Assembly: GCA_951799405.1 (NCBI GenBank)
Contig: OX637356.1
Location: forward strand, 12,857,229 to 12,921,228
Direction: 5' to 3'
DNA from: Agapetus fuscipes
Lineage: Eukaryota; Arthropoda; Insecta; Trichoptera; Glossosomatidae
Length of the DNA stretch: 64,000 bases
Shown in pieces: positions 52,545-63,472 of the stretch (positions are counted from its first letter, which is position 1; each line of letters starts with the position of its first letter). The translations under genes and the position numbers were made by a program. The notes beneath the pieces are model-generated. The model ran no database searches. It saw only the letters and a list, made by a program, of their open reading frames with translations, and was not told the origin of the DNA.

Positions 52545-53645
52545 GTAGGAACCTACGTTCACATGAAATCACGTCAGGTCCAGCGAGTGGAAATAAACTT
52601 TCAGCGCAACATCTGTCGAATTGAATTCCATTATGAAAACTTCCCCCGGCGCCTCCACGACTTGATTCCACTTGACTGTGATGTAGTTTTGAATTACGTA
52701 TTCCCATTGGCCGCGAAGAAGAGCTCCAACCGAGTGACGCCGACGTTTCCCTTCCTCCTCTTTTTTTTGAAGTGCCAGCATTCAACTATACGATGTTCGG
52801 GCGGTTTTCAATCATAAACGTAAGGTAAACAACTAGGTCTGTTGTGCTTTTAATAAGGTAGGCTATTTAGGTAGACTGTCATGGTTATTAAATCCAACTT
52901 TCAGGGTTTTTTTTCAAAGTTTTTTGCCAGCTATGGCGAGAACTCGTCGGTCTAATTAGACCGACATTCTTTCTATTTTTCTTTATTCTTTTCCACCTCA
53001 AGGTGGTTGGCCACTTAGTCAGGACAGCGCCTCCCGAACAGTCTCAGTAGAAGCATCTCGAATTTTAGGCCTTAAGTCATATGTTAAGACGCTAAGAATC
53101 ACTTTGCATTTTTGTGTGTAAATTTAAAATCATCGAGCCCTCAACCCTGACGACTATAATCTTTCAGTGATTTCTGAGCCTCCTTTGCTTTGTGTAAGCA
53201 CTTGGGAAAGTGTAGCTTCACGGGAGGGCCTTCTGCCACTCGCATCTCACATAAATTTTGCATGCGAGTCCTGTGACACATCCCCGGATGGGATGGATAT
53301 ACAGGGCGTGGGGCAGTGAAGGGGAGACTGACCCTGAGAGAAGGTGTTGTCATGGTTATGATTAAAAATAAATGAGGAAGACAGACCACAAGAAATGTGA
53401 AACATTTGAAAAACAAATGGTGAGCGTCTGATATGAATAGAGTTTATAATTAATTTGTTTTTTTTTTTGTTGAATGTATTCAAATCAATATCCAGATAAG
53501 ATAAAATAAAATTACACTTGCAAGGGTCAACATTGGTGACTTCCAATTTAGAATCACCGAAAGGAATACCGTATTATACTATGTTATATTATAGTTACGT
53601 TCTAAATAATTTGAGACAGAAATATTGTTTCTTGTACCGAATTAA
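52542..53645. other. Unassigned, mixed-composition stretch
   Basis: No recognised repeat over ~1.1 kb and a GC content somewhat higher than average, so possibly single-copy host DNA. Overlapping short frames on both strands show no motif. Confidence 0.25.
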
Positions 53646-53820
53646 GGATGACTCACGTAAGACCGTGCCGGGTCCAAGCCGAGCCTTGGCCGCAGCATGG
53701 TAGCACGTAACACCATATAGTTATATTTTTATGTAGATTTTACTTTTCATATAATTTGTTTAGTTATTTAGCTACAGCTTAAGCTTTAATCAGACTCAGT
53801 GTGGTATAGCGTGAGTCATC
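53646..53820. mobile_element. Possible 175-bp MITE
   Basis: GGATGACTCACGTAAGACC at the left and GCGTGAGTCATCG at the right form ~12-base terminal inverted repeats; the inside is AT-rich and non-coding, apart from the GC-rich GTGCCGGGTCCAAGCCGAG near the left end. The target duplication is unclear (TTAA versus TTTA). Confidence 0.4.
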
Positions 53821-54024
53821 GTTTATTTAGTTTTAGAGGAATAAATATTTTTATCCCACAAATCATAATAGTGCCAGAATAGGTGTGAGAAGACCTGTAA
53901 ACCCACTTTAAAACAATTCGTATTTTTTTAGATATTAACTTCGAGTCTTTACTAAATCATTAAACTGATTTTTGGTTATAGAATTTGTCACGGTAGTTTT
54001 GAGGAAGTCATTGAAAAGATTTAC

Positions 54025-54685
54025 TTGCATTACGTAAAAAAACGCACACTTTTTTATGTTCCAAAAATTTGTCCAGGTTTGCCTAAACGTCTGCCTAGAA
54101 GTGCTACAAAGGCGATTTTGAACTCCTTTGTAGTAGCCAGACTCGACTTCTGCAATGCAATCTATGCTGGCCAGCCCAAAAATCAGCTCAATAGGCTTCG
54201 ATCGCTACAGAACGCCGCAGCTAGCAGCCGCAGCATAAGGGGCTGCAAAGTCCTGCCACATCACTCCTCCCCTTCAAGCTCTGCATTGGCTGAAAATCCA
54301 TACAAGGATCACCTTGAAAGTCGGCTTGCTCACCTTTAAAGCACTGCGTGAGAGTGCTCCGGGGTACTTGATGGAGCTGGTGTCTCCAGCAACTATAACC
54401 TCGCGTGGACAAACACTGAGGTCAGCGGCACCAAGAAGCAGCTGCCTGGACATCCCTGCAAGAAAGCCGCACTGTTTTTGAAGACAAGGCATTCAAGGCG
54501 GCCGCTCCAATGACTTGGAATGCTATTACCGCCTCACTGAGGCAACTGGATTTGGAAAACTGTTTAAAAGACGTCTCAAGACTCATCTCTTCGTCCAATC
54601 ATATGGACAAGCGCCTTTGCAGTGACACAATGTCATAAAAAGCGCTTTATAAATTTTGTATTAATAATAATAATAATAAACATTG
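54025..54685 (+). pseudogene. CR1-like LINE 3' part, frameshifted
   Basis: Longest CR1 piece here. FVVARLDFCNAIYAGQPKNQ and LNRLRSLQNAA are the reverse-transcriptase thumb region, then (other frames) PPLQALHWLKIHTRITLKVGL, YLMELVSPATITSRGQTLRSA and FKRRLKTHLFVQSYGQAPLQ, then stop. Ends with the CR1 3' hairpin and (AAT)n at 54660-54680. At least three frameshifts. Confidence 0.75.
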
Positions 54686-54949
54686 GAGGGTTAAGTAGGA
54701 ACATCTTGATCCAACCAGTCTGCTAGGGGCACTTGCGTCAGGACACACGTACCAATTTCTTGAGAAATTAATTGAATTGGAGTGAACTGAGTGAGAAGTG
54801 GTTGAGATATAATAGAGCTAATTAGGACTCTATTATACTGGGAGATTGGATATGAAGAATCATTCATAATAAAATCAATATCAGGGCAAATCTCGAAACT
54901 GCTCTTCAGTGAAAAAGTGGATCTAAATAATTTTTGTTTTTTTTTAAAA

Positions 54950-55200
54950 TAGATTTGTGAAGAGGAATGCAATTCACCAACCTATTCTGCCTGGCCAGAA
55001 ACAGGTATTAATATCATCAATTAATAATTCATTATTGTTTATTTTGATGAATTATTAATTCATAACTACCCAATTACATCTGTTGAACCAGGGTCAAAGC
55101 TATGGTCAAATGAACCACGCGGGGATCGAACCAACGTTATTCTATTCCAAACACTTAGAAATATCAGCCCACTTGTCCCCCTTGGCCATAACACCGACTA
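54950..55200 (-). repeat. SINE D, full
   Basis: GAAGAGGAATGCAATTCACC, CAGGTATTAATATCATC, a TTAATTCATAACTACC middle, CATCTGTTGAACCAGGG, GCGGGGATCGAACCAACG (B box) and CTTGGCCATAACACCGAC (A-box end). Confidence 0.75.
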
Positions 55201-56344
55201 AAAATGTATAATTATAACAAAATTTTAAGTAAATTGATGATTTTTGTATTTTTTTTTCAGCGCTTGTAACTTTTTATTTATAAGACTAACAAAATAAACA
55301 TGTTCTCATAAAATGTAGATAATGTAGATAATTTTATCTTCTTTATACTTCCGATAGACATTTTTGTCACACAATCAACTTTTTAGTCATTAAGTTAAAA
55401 ATATCAAATTTTGGTACCTTCAATTCAAGATGGCGGCTCGGAGGTCGAAAACTTGGAAGCAAACAAAATCTGTCAAAATCGCTTTTGCTATACAAAATGC
55501 ATGGCAAAAACCCCTATTGACTGGACTAATGAGGCTGCATTGAAATTATCCACAATTCATGCATCATGAGGAGCTTCTTCGGGAGACTGGATTCAGAAGT
55601 CTGGAAACGAGGCGCAACAGGTCCCTTATGGTGCTCTCTCCTAAGGTCATCAACGCCTTAATTGACAATCCCACTCTGTTGAAGTTGTATGGGATGTATC
55701 ACTACCTTCCAGTCCAAAGTGTTAGCCACTGGACTACGGACCGGTTAAATAACTTTGCAAGTGAGATTTATTTTTTTACTTTTGAAATATCCCTTTGAAA
55801 CGTTATTTTTTGAAAAAACCGTTTCATCTAGTTTAAAATGACTGGAAATCCGTATTTACAGTTTTATTCAGCGAAGCATAAAATGACTAAAAAATTGAAA
55901 AAAAGGAACACTTAAAAATATTGCTATCTAGGTAGGTACCTACTCAAAAGCAGAAAAATTAAATGCCCATTTTGCAAGCAAACTCAAAAATAAATTGAGA
56001 CATTATTAAGTTACCTACCCGAGCAGGCTTTGAACGAGATGAATTCGAGAGCTCGGTGAAACTAAAACGACAGTTTTTTTTTCGTTTTACCAAAAAAATT
56101 AACGTAAACTAAAACGTTCTCTAGAGGAGCTGTTTGAGTCTACATGTATTTTTTAAAACGCAATAGTTGAGTTTAAGGCCCCGTTATGCAAAGTAGTTTA
56201 TCTAACTTTTTTTTCGGAGTAAAGCATTGACGCTGAATGCAAGATTTTTGTTTTCTAATCGGTCAAAAATGACTTACATATTTTATCATTAATTGATGAG
56301 GCATTCACTTTGTAACCTTTCATTTTTAAAATACTAAAATTAAA
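55201..56344. other. Unassigned stretch with a SINE C head remnant
   Basis: Only 55718-55747 is recognised (AGTGTTAGCCACTGGACTACGGACC, the A-box end of a reverse SINE C). One copy of the short dispersed motif lies at 56106-56140. Confidence 0.3.
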
Positions 56345-56460
56345 AATCAAAAACAATTTGTATTATGGTTACGGGGCGAACATTGTTTCCGATACCGGTC
56401 GTATATTAATAATTTTTACTCGCCCCGTGACCATGTATAAATTGTTTTTTTTATTTTTAT
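56345..56460. mobile_element. Inverted repeat with GGGGCGA arms
   Basis: AAACAATTTGTATTATGG..TTACGGGGCGA and its complement TCGCCCCGTGACCATGTATAAATTG, arms of ~32 bases around ~45 bases. The left flank (GAGGCATTCACTTTGTAACC) matches the left flank of the palindrome at 25951, so this is probably a relative that lost or replaced the hammerhead-like part. Confidence 0.5.
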
Positions 56461-56529
56461 TTACATATGATCTTTTTTATTCAAATGCACCAGCATTCTC
56501 ATTAATATTTTATTTTCAAGTACCTACCC

Positions 56530-56592
56530 CTTGAGATGTGACACACAAAAACAGCGCTCACCAAATAAATCATCCTAATATTATTAATATTA
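56530..56592 (+). repeat. SINE C tail
   Basis: TTGAGATGTGACACACAAAAACAG, CGCTCACCAAATAAATCATC and an (ATT)n tail; the rest is missing. Confidence 0.65.
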
Positions 56593-56964
56593 ACCCGATT
56601 AATACTTAAAGTCTATTAAAACGTTCACTAGAGGTGCTGATAAAAAAATCGTAAATTTTTTTTTGTAAGTGCAATAATTTAGCTTATGCGAAAAGTTTTA
56701 TACTTAGGGTGTCACCAGCCACTTATTGAAGGGGTTGGGGGTGCAGAAAGGAAAATGGAAATGGCTCCGTTTATATTTGCAAAGTGCATCCGCCTACAGG
56801 GGGGAAAGGGTAGGCGGGAATGGCGGCCAAAGGGGGTGTGTACATTTTGTGAAAATATAATAAACGTAATGAGCGAGATCCGCTTAGAGTCAAACGGGAT
56901 ATTTTGAGGGAAAGTTGTGGTATATTTTTGGGGTTAGAAAGATATTATACTCCTAGATGAAGTT

Positions 56965-57046
56965 ATTACAAATGGAAGGTTGTAGATTCGAATCTCGGTG
57001 GAGCATAAAATATATTCCAATTATAATATAAACATGCTGGGTTTTA
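56965..57046 (+). repeat. SINE C fragment
   Basis: ACAAATGGAAGGTTGTAGATTCG, AATCTCGGTGGAGCATAAAATA. B-box part only; it joins repeat A at 57047. Confidence 0.55.
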
Positions 57047-57292
57047 ATCTAATCTAAGTTGCAAAGATATGTTACATTAGAGATTCGCATTACATGCATT
57101 GTCACAAGCAGACACGCACAAGTTCGCGCTTGCACATGCCGCATGTGAACCTACAACATAAAACCAAACCTCTAATAGAGATACACCCTGCAACTCTTTC
57201 CGATCTTTCCTGAAACAGGGATGACATTGGAAAAGTGAACCATTTGTACAGCATGGGTGGTCAGCCTCATACCAACCCATAAGACAATGCAT
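57047..57292 (-). repeat. SINE-like repeat A, full
   Basis: AATCTAATCTAAGTTGCAAAG, GTTCGCGCTTGCACATGCCG, CTTTCCTGAAACAGGGATGAC, CCAACCCATAAGACAATG. Confidence 0.85.
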
Positions 57293-57954
57293 TTGTATAC
57301 GAGTATATATAATTCTTGCGTCACAGTGTTTGTGGTAACACTGCTCCAAAACGGCTTGACGGATTCTTATGAGATTTTGTCAAGGAATTCAAACAGTTAA
57401 TTACAATAAAACATTAAAAATAAAACATTTCGTTCAAAAAATACATAATTTTATACAAAAATAATTGAAAAACTTTGTTTTGTTCCACTGTGAGTAAATG
57501 TAAATGAATCAAATATTTAAAATAGAATTCCACTATGTTTCACCACAACAATTTGAAAAGTTAAAAATAAAATCTTACAAACTTATTCTATCCAAAAAAA
57601 AAATTTGAAAAGCATTACAGATCAAAAAAATAAGTATTTCATGAAAAGTTATCCTAATTAATGTGGACTGTATTAGCAACATAAAGCTCTAATCCAGTAT
57701 GCATGTTTCCCGTGACATCTCATTAACTTATCAGAAACACCTGAGAGTGATGCATCGAAAACTAGCGTGATCGTGCCTTTACAAGAAACGCAAACCTGTT
57801 CCTTGAGAAGCAGGGAAAATGCCACTTCTGATTAGTAACAACACCAATTAAGTCCTATTGTGTAGAGGGGAAAAAAAACCCGAACAAAATCTTGGTCATT
57901 TATTTCTCCAGTGCTTGTTTGGCTTATCTACTATTTGATTCAAGGACGTTCCGT

Positions 57955-58035
57955 TTACGAGTGTCTAAAGAGTTGTGCCCTTGGAGCGACTACATCACGA
58001 AACGGCGCTATAAAGAAATCATCAACTCATCAGCT
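57955..58035 (+). mobile_element. CR1-like LINE 3' tail
   Basis: GTGCCCTTGGAGCGACTACATC, ACGAAACGGCGCTATAAAG and a short ATC tail. No coding sequence is left. Confidence 0.5.
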
Positions 58036-58041
58036 AGTTTT

Positions 58042-58140
58042 ATGGTCATGTGAGGTTTTTTGTGTGTGTTTTTAAGTGCATATGCAGTTTGCGTAAGCGT
58101 TAGATTACAGTGTCTGCATGTGGGCGTGCATTGAGTATGC
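58042..58140 (+). repeat. SINE-like repeat A 3' fragment
   Basis: TTATGGTCATGTGAGGTTTTTTG, GTGCATATGCAGTTTGCGTAAG, CTGCATGTGGGCGTGCATTG. Confidence 0.5.
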
Positions 58141-58435
58141 TCTCACCTCTCCTGATCACTCCGCAGCCTGGTGCTATAAACTATTAGCTTCAGTAACGTT
58201 GAATCACTCACTTTAAGAATCACGGGCACGCCTTTGACCTACAAGTTCTTGTTTAGTCGTGCCGTTGCTTTTACTTCACGGGAAGGCCTTCCGCCAATTG
58301 AGAAAATATAAAGCTTTGCATGAGCGTCCATGTGTTGTGGGGGTCCTTCTGACTCATACACACAGAATGGGTATGAGGAGGGTATGAGCATACGTCGGGG
58401 GACTTTCTCATCGGTTTGATATATTTATTATGGTA

Positions 58436-58628
58436 ATCGAATCTAAGTTGCAGTGTTAGTTCTCGCTTACAAATGCTGCATGTGTTCTCACAATTAAAAA
58501 ACCAAACCACAAATAAACACATAAACCTTGCACCTTTGCCGACATTCTCTGCAACAAGGGTGATATTGGCAAAGTGAAACATTTTTTTACAGCATGGGTG
58601 GTCAGCCTCATACCAACTTATAAATCAA
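58436..58628 (-). repeat. SINE-like repeat A, internal deletion
   Basis: AATCGAATCTAAGTTGCAG then a jump to GTTCTCGCTTACAAATGCTG, CATTCTCTGCAACAAGGGTG, GGTCAGCCTCATACCAAC. About 55 bases are missing near the 3' end. Confidence 0.7.
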
Positions 58629-59058
58629 AAGTAATTCTTTTTGTATTTCACGCAACCCTTTGCGGATATATGTGATCCAGATTTAAAGACTAAATTACAT
58701 CATTGAGGGTTCACCATCCCATCCCCTAAAAATGTCAAGAGCAAATCTCCTTTCAGTTCCATACAACCACCCCAAGTATAAACATTTTGTTTAACACGTA
58801 AATCCAAAAAGGTATGGAAACTGAAGAAGCCCCTCTTGGATTTCATGCGTCTTTTATAAAACGTTGCGGTAGAGTTTTAACGTAAATTTGAAGTGTAGGA
58901 CATGATTAATTATTTCATGAGACGACGCGTTTGCTTTAAAAGGGGTTGAAAGTTAAGGGTTGATTTTGATACCTCCAAATGTGTCACCTCTTACCCATAA
59001 TATCTACATTTAAGTTTGAATCTCTTATTTTCTAAAACACCCAATAATTACATGTGTC

Positions 59059-59250
59059 AGTCCGGTCGATAGCTCAGTCGGTAGAGAGTATGCATTCCAT
59101 GCCGGGAGCTCGTGTTCGAGTTCTACCGAGAATGTCAGAAATGATTTTCCGTTTCGCTGTTTATTTCAAACTCCAAACTAAAATTCAGGTAAGGTTTCTC
59201 AGCCTTCACGAAAAATGAGAACCAGCCCTCTCGGAAGCTGGGAAACCCTC
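59059..59250 (+). repeat. SINE B 5' half
   Basis: GTCCGGTCGATAGCTCAGTCGG A box, GTGTTCGAGTTCTACCGAG B box, AATTCAGGTAAGGTTTCTCAG, CTCTCGGAAGCTGGGAAACC. It ends where the minus-strand LINE begins. Confidence 0.75.
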
Positions 59251-59279
59251 ACCCTCGGCATGGAAACCATAAAGTATCT

Positions 59280-59715
59280 TCTTCTGTTGATTCAATCCTG
59301 GGATTGCCTTGCAGCAATTTTTTTCACTCTTGTCCTCCATTATTCCCTGTCTTGTGCGGCTTTTTTAAGGTCTGCATATGATGAGCACCGCACTTCCACC
59401 AACAAGTTCTCCTGGTATTCTTGGCGTGGGCGTCCCCTAGAGTTGGTCCTCACGGTCATCCCCTCCTTTATGGCATGCAAGAGACCTTCTTGTCGTATAA
59501 CATGGCCGATCCATCTTGCACGCCTTTCGGACACGGTCCTGAGCAGATGCCTTCCTCCTTCGATTCTTTGGAGAACCTCTTCATTTGTAGTGTGGTCTCT
59601 CCAGGAAATTCCTAGTAGTCTTCTATACGACCACATCTCGAAAGCCTCTAGTCTCTTTTGGATAGGCACCATGTCTCGCAGCCGTACATCAAGATACTCC
59701 ATACATAGGTTTTGA
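59280..59715 (-). pseudogene. LINE 3' coding part
   Basis: 120-residue minus-strand frame: VPIQKRLEAFEMWSYRRLLG, ISWRDHTTNEEVLQRIEGGR, RRARWIGHVIRQEGLLHAIKEG and NSRGRPRQEYQENLL. The R..FEMWxxRRxLxISWxDxxTNEEVL..RRxxWIGHxxR..GRPR order is the C-terminal region of a widespread arthropod non-LTR element (RTE-like). The upstream catalytic part is missing. Confidence 0.8.
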
Positions 59716-60515
59716 TGACGAGTAGTCTCAGTTTCAGGTCTTTATTATTTGATTCTATTATTTTTGCTTTTTTATTTAATACAAGTCTAGCCTGGTGTAT
59801 GCGGCTGTCAACCTCGCCCTTTGACCGGCCGTCCCACGTTATTTTAGAATATACATATTGTTATGTTGCTATGCAAATAAAATATGAGAAAGTGCTGTGA
59901 CGTCGATTCGGTCTACCTGAAGGGTGAGCCGCGAGTGTTTCCGACATTACCCGAAGACTCTCGATGCTTCATTCGGGATGAGTTCGGAAACCCGAGACGG
60001 CAGTCGGGGGCTAGAGCAGTGATGTCAAAAGTAGGGAAAAATCCCGAATGTAGGGAATTTTTGCCTTCAAAATCGGCTGTAGGGAAAAAAAGACAGATTT
60101 CGTTTTTCAAGCCAAATGTAAGGATTTTCAATGAATACGATTATTAAACTTATTAAATTTATAGAAACCAGAAGAAATAGTTTGAACAATATTTATTTAT
60201 ATTCTAAGTCGATTAAATTGGAAAATTATTTCTCATAAATATTCTTTGAGTAATTTGGATTGTTGATTGTCTCAGAAATGTTTTTAGGGTAATTTGGATT
60301 TTGTAGTGGATCGCGAAGTTTGTCTGAAAATTGTCAATAGGGGTGACGCTGAATGTCAATTGTTTAGAAAATATTGACAGTTTGAATAAATCAAATATAT
60401 TTTAAAAACTAATAGTACGTTACAGTGCGTTGCAATACAAAAAGAGTTCTGTTCGGCAGCCGAAGTGTGGTGTAGGTAAAATTGTGGCAAATGCTGGGTT
60501 CACGTTGAATACGAG

Positions 60516-60589
60516 GTAATGAACATTCTTTTGAAAATAATTCTGCAACGTTTTATTGTAAACTAATTACAATTACTAATACATTACAG
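60516..60589 (+). other. Candidate 5'-UTR intron of the hAT transcript
   Basis: Donor GAG|GTAATG at 60516 and acceptor TACATTACAG at 60589, 74 nt, with CTAAT upstream of the acceptor. It ends 15 bases before the start codon. Inferred from splice consensus only. Confidence 0.4.
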
Positions 60590-60604
60590 ATCATATCATC
60601 CAAA

Positions 60605-62504
60605 ATGAGCAGTGAATCGTCTGATGCAGATTCGAATGGAGGCAGAGAAAACACCAACTCAAGCTTAAAAAGGAAATATCACCAACAAAAATTTAATAGC
60701 TCTTGGCTTGATATAGATATATTCAAAGGCTGGCTTCAAATTATAAAAAACGACCAGTTTAAGTGCAAATGCTCAGCTTGCAATAAAGTTTTAAATTGTG
60801 GAAAATCTGATCTAATTAAACATAGCCAAACAAAACTTCACATGAAAAATGTGCTTGCAATTAAAAATTCCAAGGCCATTCCAAATTTTTTCATGTCAGC
60901 TTCAACATCAACCAGCTCAAAAGTACAAAATTTTGAAATTAAGCTATGCATGTTTTTTGCAGAGCATAATGTAGCGATTCAAATTGTTGAACATTTATTG
61001 CCGTTGTTAAAGGAAACTGTTACCGATTCAGAAATAATACAAAAATCGAAGTTAGGCAGAGGCAAATGTACGAATATTATAAAAAATGTTTTGGCTGAAC
61101 AAGAAAAATCAGACCTAGTATCAAAATTGAAAATCAACAAATTTTCAGTTATGATTGATGAGAGTACCGATATTGGGCTCAATAAAAGTATGTGCTGTCT
61201 TGTGAGGTACGTCGACAAGGAAACTGGTAACATTAATGTTAATTTGCTGGATATGATTCCAGTAAAATCTAATTGTTCCGCTGAAGCTTTGTATAGCAGT
61301 TTTAAGGAAGTTATTTTTAATCATAAAATACCTTATCAAAATATAATAGGTATGTATTCATATTACAAAATGAACTTAAATGTGTATTGTGTTATAACTT
61401 GTTTTCCAGGTATGTGTAGTGATGGCGCCAGCGTAATGGTGGGAGTGAGAAACTCATTTGCCTCCCGATTAATTGAGGACAATCCAGGCGCTATTATTGT
61501 TAAATGCATATGCCATTCGTCGGCTATTATAGCCAGCAAAGCTTGCTTGGCCTTGCCAAGAGCTCCTAAGGAACTGTTGAGGCAAATAGGAACATATGTT
61601 TCGGGAAGTTCTAAAAGATGTTCACAAATTGCAGAATTTCAAGATTTGTTGCAGCAAGAGAAAAGAAAAATTCTTCGGACATCGGCGACAAGATGGCTCT
61701 CACATCAAAAATGCGTTACCAGAATATTGGAAAACTGGAATGTTCTACAAGAATATTTTAAACATGCAGTTGCAACTGACAAACTGAAGTCTGCAGAAAT
61801 TATTTTAGCCGAGCTCAACAATCAATGCAATAGGGCGTATTTGTTTTTCTTAAAATATGTCTTAGTCTATTTTAATCAATTATACGCGCTTTTTCAATCG
61901 AAAAAACCATTGATACACCAACTGCATGATGAGTCGTTAAAGATATTTTTTAAATTGGGGCAAAATTTCATCAAAAAAGAACACCTAAAGACTGGCGTTA
62001 TCTTGAGAACACCATCAATATACTTACCAAATAAGGAAATATTCTTGGGGCCAGAATGTGCTGAACTACTCAATGAAATGCCTTTGCAAGCTTCAGAGAG
62101 AATTATACTTGATTGTTTGGAATTTTACATAACAGCCTTAGAAGAGATTCAAAATAGACTGCCATTAAAAACTGACTCTATTTATTCAGAAATGGCATTT
62201 TTGAGCCCAAGAGTAGCGCTAGGAGCAGAAGATAGGGGTCACATTCAGTTCAAAAAAATTTGCCCATTTTGTGCTGGCACTACCCCACGCAAACGCTGAA
62301 GCTGAAAGGATATTTTCAATTGTTACTGATGTGCGGACAAAAAAACGCAACAAATTAAGCCACGAAAATTTAAGCGCAATATGTATCATTAGATCGGCAC
62401 TTCAAAACTCTCAAAAAAATTGTATATCTTTTATATGTCAAGAAAATCATTTTAAAAAACTATCCAACTCTAGTGAAGTATATGATCATTTAAAGAAGCA
62501 TTAG
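60605..62504 (+). CDS. hAT transposase, damaged near the 3' end
   Basis: Starts at ATG 60605. A BED-type zinc finger is at residues 56-79 (C56-x2-C59-x13-H73-x5-H79). MIDESTD (D185) and CSDGASVM (D273) match the first two catalytic acids of the RNase H-like fold, and KCICHSSAI plus ATRWLSHQKCV are family hallmarks. This is the ZMYM6/FAM200-like branch of hAT. A 60-nt candidate intron (61350-61409) has no stop and keeps the frame. Near 62220 the frame shifts by one; the dimerisation region continues in another frame (KKFAHFVLALPHANAEAERIFS, then VRTKKRNKLSHENLS) to a stop at 62504. Compared with relatives, roughly 70 residues before that block seem missing, so an internal deletion probably caused the shift. 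Acts in the nucleus on its own ends when intact; this copy is probably inactive. Confidence 0.8.
61350..61409 (+). other. Candidate 60-nt intron in the hAT gene
   Basis: Donor ATAG|GTATGTATTC and acceptor TTTTCCAG|GTATGTG. Removal joins NIIG to MCSDGAS, restoring the hAT motif around the second catalytic Asp. Because 60 is a multiple of three and no stop is present, both spliced and unspliced forms stay open. Confidence 0.7.
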
Positions 62505-63472
62505 ATATTAAGTTTATTTTTTGTTATTTTTATACTTTGAATGTAAGTTGTTTTTTTGTTATTTTATTTTAAATTTTAAGAAAAGTGATATGTCACATGT
62601 GAAGTTGATACTTATTTTTATTGATTATTATATATATTATATATAATAATCAATATATTATTATTTTTTTAACTACATGCATAGAAGCATAGAACCAAAT
62701 ATATATACCACAAAATTATTTTTAGATAAGGTTTTTCAGGAACTATAGAGGACTACTGTAAAAGTCAGGCATACGCCACCTTGCTGCTACATTAAGAACC
62801 CGCCTTAGTATATAGAAAAAGAAAACAAACAACTGTGTCACATTTACATTGTGTTTTATGTATGGTCAGTAAAAGTAAACAGCCCACATTTTTTCCATAG
62901 GTTGATTTCAGATGCTACTGCCATCTATTGGGATATAAAAAAACCTTGAACTGCCAAAAACGTGTGGGGAATTATGTAAGGATTTTTTTTCTTGGCGTAG
63001 GGAAATGTGGGGATTTTTTTAAAAGGTTGTAGGGATTATTTCATAAAAGTATTAACATCACTGGGCTAGAGGCGACGGAGAGCGGTCGAGCTCAAAAGTG
63101 CTGCGAGATTTGGCGCAGTAAACGTGGGTCGCACTGGAGCCAGATAAATAAGATCGTCCACCCTGGAGCCCCATCTTTAGAGGCGTTAGCCTCTGTGACT
63201 GCAGCTTTCGAGGACGCAACGTTTGGGAGTGATTTTAGTGACGAAGTGCAGGTCGGGCCATTCCTTTATTTCCTTCCCCCCCCCCCCCCCCATATTACTT
63301 GATAATAAACTCAGCTTTGTTAATTATAAATTATCTTTAAATTATGAAACCTTTCCCAATATAGAATAAGCAACACCACTAAAGAGATTCCCCACGCCCT
63401 GAGTGATGATGGTGAGAGCTAGCCGGATGTAAGTATCCTGGAGATACCTTTATATCTTAAACATAACAATAT

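Larger units (their letters stand above)
60017..63063 (+). mobile_element. hAT transposon, 3047 bp, with target duplication
   Basis: Ends CAGTGATGTCAAAAGTAGGG.. and ..TATTAACATCACTG: terminal inverted repeats of 9 bases (CAGTGATGT). An exact 8-bp duplication GGCTAGAG lies at 60009-60016 and 63064-63071; 8 bp is the hallmark of hAT. Repeated GTAGGGA/GGGATTTTTT words lie just inside both ends, possibly transposase-binding sites. It inserted into the LTR after that had become solo. Confidence 0.9.
59859..63468 (+). mobile_element. Solo LTR split by a hAT element
   Basis: Starts TGTTATGTTGC (59859) and ends AAACATAACA (63468), with a 4-bp ATAT on each side (59855-59858 and 63469-63472). Without the hAT and its duplication the LTR is about 555 bp. 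It contains GATAATAAACTCAG near 63301, a possible poly(A) signal in plus orientation, and a run of about 16 C at 63271-63287. Related to the reverse copy at 24446-25074. No internal coding region. Confidence 0.7.

Noticed and set aside
52411..52817. Frames with His-Thr or Cys-Val repeats
   Set aside because: Caused by the (CA)n microsatellite.
59215..59715. 166-codon plus-strand frame
   Set aside because: It is the antisense of the minus-strand LINE coding region.
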